Assembly (NCBI GenBank): GCA_027487895.1
Contig: JAIYCS010000051.1
Span: 1-64,000 of the forward strand
Length of the DNA stretch: 64,000 bases
Direction: 5' to 3'
From: Sediminibacterium sp.
Lineage (GTDB): Bacteria; Bacteroidota; Bacteroidia; Chitinophagales; Chitinophagaceae
Part shown: positions 60,533 through 64,000 of the stretch, piece by piece
Layout of the letters: the number at the start of each line of letters is the position of its first letter
How positions within the stretch are numbered: the stretch's first letter is position 1
Notes under the pieces: model-generated
The model's input: only the letters and a program-made list of their open reading frames with translations
What the model was told of the DNA's origin: nothing
Database searches by the model: none
Made by a program: the position numbers and the translations under genes

Positions 60533-61750
60533 ATGTTGAAGTTACCTATTTACCTAGATAATAACGCCACAACCCCAATGGATCCGAGGGTTTTAGAGGC
60601 CATGATTCCGTATTTTACCGAGCATTTTGGTAATGCAGCGAGCCGTAACCACCCATTTGGATGGGAGGCAGAAGAGGCAGTAGATTATGCACGTGAGCAA
60701 GTAGCTAAATTAATTGGTGCCGACCCTAAAGAAATCATCTTTACATCGGGCGCAACAGAGGGCGATAACCTTGGTATCAAGGGTGTTTACGAAATGTATG
60801 CGAGTAAGGGTAATCATATCATTACTTGTACGACCGAGCACAAAGCCGTTTTAGATACCTGTAAACATATTGAGCACTTAGGTGGTGAGGTAACTTACCT
60901 TCCAGTAGCTGCTAACGGTTTAATTGACTTAACAGCGCTTGAAGCTGCTATTAAGCCAACCACTATTTTAATTGCCATCATGTACGCCAACAACGAAATT
61001 GGTGTGGTGCAACCGGTAAAAGAAATTAGCGCTATTGCTAAAAAGCATGGTGTATTATTTTTCTCTGATGCGGTGCAGGCTGTTGGTAAAATTCCAGTAG
61101 ACGTAAACGCTGACGGTATTGATATTATGGCATTTACAGCGCATAAAATGTATGGTCCTAAAGGGATTGGTGCACTTTATGTTCGTCGTAAAAACCCACG
61201 TGTTAAAGTTACTGCTCAAATGGACGGTGGCGGACACGAAAGAGGTATGCGTAGCGGTACTTTAAACGTACCTGGTATTGTTGGATTTGGTAAAGCATGT
61301 GAACTTGCAAGACTAGAAATGGCTGCTGACGCTGAGCGCTTAAGCAAGCTAAGAGATAAGCTAGAAGCGGCTTTAACACAAATAGACGAGTCTTATGTAA
61401 ATGGTAGCACCGAGCACCGTTTACCACACGTTGCTAATATTTCTTTCAAATATGTAGAAGGAGAAGGCTTAATGATGGGCTTTAATAAAACCATCGCACT
61501 TTCTTCAGGTTCTGCTTGTACTTCTGCATCACTTGAGCCTAGCTATGTTTTAAAAGCATTAGGTTTAGGAGATGATTTAGCACACAGTTCACTTCGTTTT
61601 GGACTTGGACGTTTTACCACCGAAGAACAAATTGATTATACCATTAAAGCGGTTACTGATACTGTTTTAAAACTTCGTGAAATGAGCCCACTTTGGGAAA
61701 TGTTCAAAGAAGGTATTGATTTAGATTCTATCGAATGGGCGCACCATTAA
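60533..61750 (+). CDS. iscS: Cysteine desulfurase
   Basis: PLP enzyme that takes sulfur from cysteine for iron-sulfur cluster assembly. 405 residues: [34 protein letters not shown], the PLP lysine in [16 protein letters not shown], and the mobile-loop catalytic Cys in [21 protein letters not shown], typical of the IscS (group I) type. First of iscS-iscU-iscA. No iscR, hscA/hscB or fdx follows, so the cluster is reduced compared with E. coli. Confidence 0.96.
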   Translation: MLKLPIYLDNNATTPMDPRVLEAMIPYFTEHFGNAASRNHPFGWEAEEAVDYAREQVAKLIGADPKEIIFTSGATEGDNLGIKGVYEMYASKGNHIITCTTEHKAVLDTCKHIEHLGGEVTYLPVAANGLIDLTALEAAIKPTTILIAIMYANNEIGVVQPVKEISAIAKKHGVLFFSDAVQAVGKIPVDVNADGIDIMAFTAHKMYGPKGIGALYVRRKNPRVKVTAQMDGGGHERGMRSGTLNVPGIVGFGKACELARLEMAADAERLSKLRDKLEAALTQIDESYVNGSTEHRLPHVANISFKYVEGEGLMMGFNKTIALSSGSACTSASLEPSYVLKALGLGDDLAHSSLRFGLGRFTTEEQIDYTIKAVTDTVLKLREMSPLWEMFKEGIDLDSIEWAHH

Positions 61751-61789
61751 TTTATAAAATTATTATTTTTACCCTTTCAAAATAAAAAT

Positions 61790-62209
61790 ATGGCATACTC
61801 AGAAAAAGTTATCGATCATTATAGCAATCCTAAAAACGTAGGAACTTTAGATAAGGCAAAAAAGAATGTAGGTACCGGTTTAGTAGGTGCTCCAGAATGT
61901 GGCGACGTTATGCGCTTACAAATTGAAGTAGACGACGCTTCAGGTGTTATCACCGATGCTAAATTCAAAACCTTTGGATGTGGCTCTGCTATTGCTTCTT
62001 CATCACTTGCAACCGAGTGGTTAAAAGGTAAAACAGTAGATCAAGCAGTTGCTATTGACAACATGGATCTAGTAGAGGAATTAAATTTACCGCCAGTAAA
62101 AATTCACTGTTCTGTATTAGCTGAAGATGCTATTAAAGCAGCTATCAATGACTACCGCACTAAAAACGGTTTAGAAGCATTACAGTTTGAAGAAAAAGGC
62201 GTTCACTAA
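61790..62209 (+). CDS. iscU: Iron-sulfur cluster scaffold IscU
   Basis: 139-residue scaffold on which clusters are built. The three cluster cysteines and the Asp are visible in GAPECGDVMRL, FKTFGCGSAIASSS and PPVKIHCSVLAEDA. SEKVIDHYSNPKNVG is the usual start; the LPPVKIHC motif is the site recognised by HscA in E. coli. It lies 39 bp after iscS. Confidence 0.96.
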   Translation: MAYSEKVIDHYSNPKNVGTLDKAKKNVGTGLVGAPECGDVMRLQIEVDDASGVITDAKFKTFGCGSAIASSSLATEWLKGKTVDQAVAIDNMDLVEELNLPPVKIHCSVLAEDAIKAAINDYRTKNGLEALQFEEKGVH

Positions 62210-62237
62210 TCATATTTAACCGAGCATTCATTTCCAA

Positions 62238-62588
62238 ATGGTAGCTACCGAAAATACAATCTATGTTAGCGAAAAGGCGAAGTCCAAAGTTTTACAACTT
62301 ATGGAGGATGCTGGCATTACTGGCGATAGTAGCTATTTTTTGCGTGTAGGTGTCGTTGGAGGTGGATGCTCTGGTCTTAGTTACAAACTTGATTTTGACA
62401 ACGAGGTAAAACCCATGGATCAGGTTTTTGAAGACAATGGCGTTAAAGTGGTCACAGATCTCAAAAGCTTTTTGTACCTCGTAAACACCGAGCTTGATTT
62501 TTCGGATGGCCTCAATGGCAAAGGATTTTATTTCAATAACCCCAATGCAAGTCGCAGTTGTGGCTGTGGGGAAAGCTTTTCGGTATAA
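62238..62588 (+). CDS. iscA: A-type iron-sulfur carrier (IscA/ErpA-like)
   Basis: 116 residues, HesB/IscA fold. The conserved cysteines are in GGGCSGLSYKLDFD and the C-terminal SRSCGCGESF. Such proteins carry clusters from IscU to targets. It follows iscU by 28 bp and closes the short isc operon. Confidence 0.94.
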   Translation: MVATENTIYVSEKAKSKVLQLMEDAGITGDSSYFLRVGVVGGGCSGLSYKLDFDNEVKPMDQVFEDNGVKVVTDLKSFLYLVNTELDFSDGLNGKGFYFNNPNASRSCGCGESFSV

Positions 62589-62636
62589 TTTAACTTTTTA
62601 CTTTTTAAGATTGCCTAAGAACAATTAGTTTTGGGC

Positions 62637-63359
62637 ATGCTAAATATTAGCCTCAAAGAGTGGAAGCAGTTTTTTACCAGCCTAACAGGCTATATGGCAC
62701 TCTGCCTTTTTTTACTACTCACCGGCCTTCTTTTATTTGTTTTTCCTGATACCAGTATTTTGGTCATGGGCTATGCAACCCTTGCTGGCTTTTTTAATAT
62801 AGCGCCTTGGTTACTCCTATTTATGATTCCCACTATAACCATGCGCAGTTTTTCTGAAGAATATAAGTCGGGTACTTTTGAATTACTTAAAACATTACCC
62901 ATTCGCCCAGCGGTACTCGTGTATGGAAAATACGTTGGTGCACTGCTGGTTGTACTTTGTTTACTCCTTCCAACTTTACTATATGGTGTTGCTGTAGAAT
63001 CACTATCGGTGGTAGGCGGTATTGATATGGGTGCTACTGCTGGTTCTTATTTGGGACTATTTTTATTGGCTGGTGTATTTGTAGCTATTGGTATTTGTGT
63101 AAGTAGTTTTACTAATAATACCGTGGTTGCTTTTATTGGCGCTGCTTTTATTTGCTATTTAATTTTTGCAGGTTTTGAAGCAGTAAGTAAGCTCTCGTTC
63201 TTTCAAGGAAAACTTGGTTACTATATCGAAGTACTAGGTCTTCATTTTCATTACAAAAGTATAAGTAGAGGTGTTATTAGAATCGATGACATTATTTATT
63301 TTTTGGCTGTCACCTATAGTTGTTTGTACATCACTAAGCAAAATATTATTAAGCGCTAA
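62637..63359 (+). CDS. gldF: Gliding motility ABC transporter permease GldF
   Basis: About 240 residues with six hydrophobic helices, an ABC-2-type permease. ITMRSFSEEYKSGTFELLKTLPIRP is the family hallmark loop. In flavobacterial gliding, GldA (ATPase), GldF and GldG form one transporter. ATG at 62637 is chosen over TTG at 62631 (two residues more). The gldG start follows by 15 bp; no gldA is in the window. In non-gliding Bacteroidota the pair also occurs, so motility is not proven. Confidence 0.9.
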   Translation: MLNISLKEWKQFFTSLTGYMALCLFLLLTGLLLFVFPDTSILVMGYATLAGFFNIAPWLLLFMIPTITMRSFSEEYKSGTFELLKTLPIRPAVLVYGKYVGALLVVLCLLLPTLLYGVAVESLSVVGGIDMGATAGSYLGLFLLAGVFVAIGICVSSFTNNTVVAFIGAAFICYLIFAGFEAVSKLSFFQGKLGYYIEVLGLHFHYKSISRGVIRIDDIIYFLAVTYSCLYITKQNIIKR

Positions 63360-63374
63360 TTGCATCTGAAAAAC

Positions 63375-64000
63375 ATGTTTCAAAAATATTCAAATATTAT
63401 TATTGGATGCTTGCTGGTTGGCGTTATTTATGCTTCTAATGCCTGGTTGCATGGAAGCCTAGACCTCACTGCCGAAAAGCGTTACAGCCTTAGTGAAGCC
63501 ACAAAAAAATTATTGGATAAAAAACTGGACAGCACCATTACTATTGAGGTTTTTTTAACGGGCGATTTACCTGCCGATTATAAAAAACTAAATATTGCTA
63601 CTGCCGAAATTTTAGAAACATTTGCGTCTTACGCTGCAAGTTCGGTGCAGGTTTCATTTATAGAACCAGGAAGTGGTATTACCGACGAAGCTGCAAAAGT
63701 TAAATTATATGATAGCCTTGCTACGCTTGGCGTGGTGTTTGAAAGAACCGCTACAAGCGAGGGTATCGAAAAATCCACATCACAACTTATTGTGCCAGCT
63801 GCCATTGTACGATATGGTAACCGCGCGCCAGTAGTGGTTGATTTAAGAAGCAGTAAAAAAATATTTTCTAGTTACAATGTTATAGAAGCGGTAGAACCTA
63901 AAGAAGACAAAGAAGCTACCCGCAATGCTGCAGAAGCATTACTTGAATATAAATTTGCTGCTGCTATAGACAAGGCTACTAAAGTAAGTTATCCAACTGT
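63375..64000 (+). CDS. gldG: Gliding motility ABC transporter component GldG, 3' end outside window
   Basis: Reading from ATG at 63375 gives at least 208 residues without a stop to the window edge. An N-terminal helix (NIIIGCLLVGVIYASNAWL) is followed by DLTAEKRYSLSEATKKLLDKKLDSTITIEVFLTGDLPADY and VPAAIVRYGNRAPVVVDL, the pattern of the GldG / ABC-type uncharacterised substrate-binding family. It is 15 bp after gldF. The C-terminal membrane helix normally present lies beyond the window. Confidence 0.9.
   Translation, partial: MFQKYSNIIIGCLLVGVIYASNAWLHGSLDLTAEKRYSLSEATKKLLDKKLDSTITIEVFLTGDLPADYKKLNIATAEILETFASYAASSVQVSFIEPGSGITDEAAKVKLYDSLATLGVVFERTATSEGIEKSTSQLIVPAAIVRYGNRAPVVVDLRSSKKIFSSYNVIEAVEPKEDKEATRNAAEALLEYKFAAAIDKATKVSYPT

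Noticed and set aside
1-64000. CRISPR arrays, insertion sequences, prophage or toxin-antitoxin genes
   Set aside because: No regularly spaced repeats, transposase, integrase or phage structural motifs were recognised in reading the window.

Overview
The window reads as one stretch of chromosome from a Bacteroidota bacterium, most likely near the family Chitinophagaceae. The signs are AT-rich DNA, promoters of the Bacteroidota type (TTG or TTTG about 19 bp before TAnnTTTG), an ExbB-ExbD-ExbD-TonB operon, the gliding-motility ABC genes gldF/gldG, a GLPGLI-family protein beside an outer-membrane beta-barrel protein, and a flexirubin-free carotenoid operon of the saproxanthin type. Gene density is high and gaps are short. 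I found no insertion sequence, integrase, prophage gene or CRISPR array.

Layout. 1-2.6 kb: umuD-umuC (translesion polymerase V) divergent from a 2H-phosphoesterase-like gene; both UmuD and the 2H-like protein appear to lack their catalytic residues. 2.6-6 kb: an amino-sugar group, namely an AmgK-like kinase fused to a RapZ C-terminal domain, a MurU-like nucleotidyltransferase, and a NagX/HGSNAT-like membrane acyltransferase. 6-8.6 kb: rmlB-rmlC-rmlA (dTDP-4-keto-6-deoxy-sugar supply). 8.6-16.9 kb: a light-control and pigment unit, namely a CarH-type B12-binding MerR regulator, an ECF sigma factor, and crtI-crtB-idi-crtD-cruF-crtZ-crtY, which together predict a monocyclic hydroxylated carotenoid (saproxanthin type). 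16.9-25.6 kb: tRNA-Arg, then a sugar operon xylB-xylA-galK-lyase-GH154-GH88. 25.7-33 kb: outer-membrane beta-barrel protein, GLPGLI protein, GH29 fucosidase, GH95-like enzyme.

33-42.5 kb is mostly housekeeping: tRNA-Leu, RhlE helicase, free-methionine-R-sulfoxide reductase, polysaccharide flippase, di-heme peroxidase, D-aminoacyl-tRNA deacylase, MazG-like hydrolase, aminopeptidase P, glycyl-tRNA synthetase and a ferredoxin-NADP reductase-like flavoprotein. 42.6-50 kb: secreted zinc metalloprotease, the TonB energising operon, mnmE. 50-57.5 kb: sialidase-like propeller, a three-gene cytoplasmic phosphorelay, a tandem DUF1080 protein with a LacI regulator, a YcxB-like protein, a GNAT protein. 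57.6-64 kb: acpP-fabF-rnc, methylmalonyl-CoA epimerase, iscS-iscU-iscA, gldF and the start of gldG.

The most striking signal is in the 145 bp between the CarH-like gene and the sigma gene. Two inverted repeats, TTTGTTTAA-N16-TTAAACAAA, have identical geometry and lie 55 bp apart. One overlaps the -7 box of a strong Bacteroidota promoter, its right arm ends at the sigma-factor ATG, and the other sits just upstream of the -33 box. This suggests light-relieved B12-dependent repression of the whole pigment operon through its sigma factor. The second notable signal is the pair of neighbouring apparent pseudoenzymes (UmuD and the 2H protein) sharing a control region with a 23-bp-spaced direct repeat.
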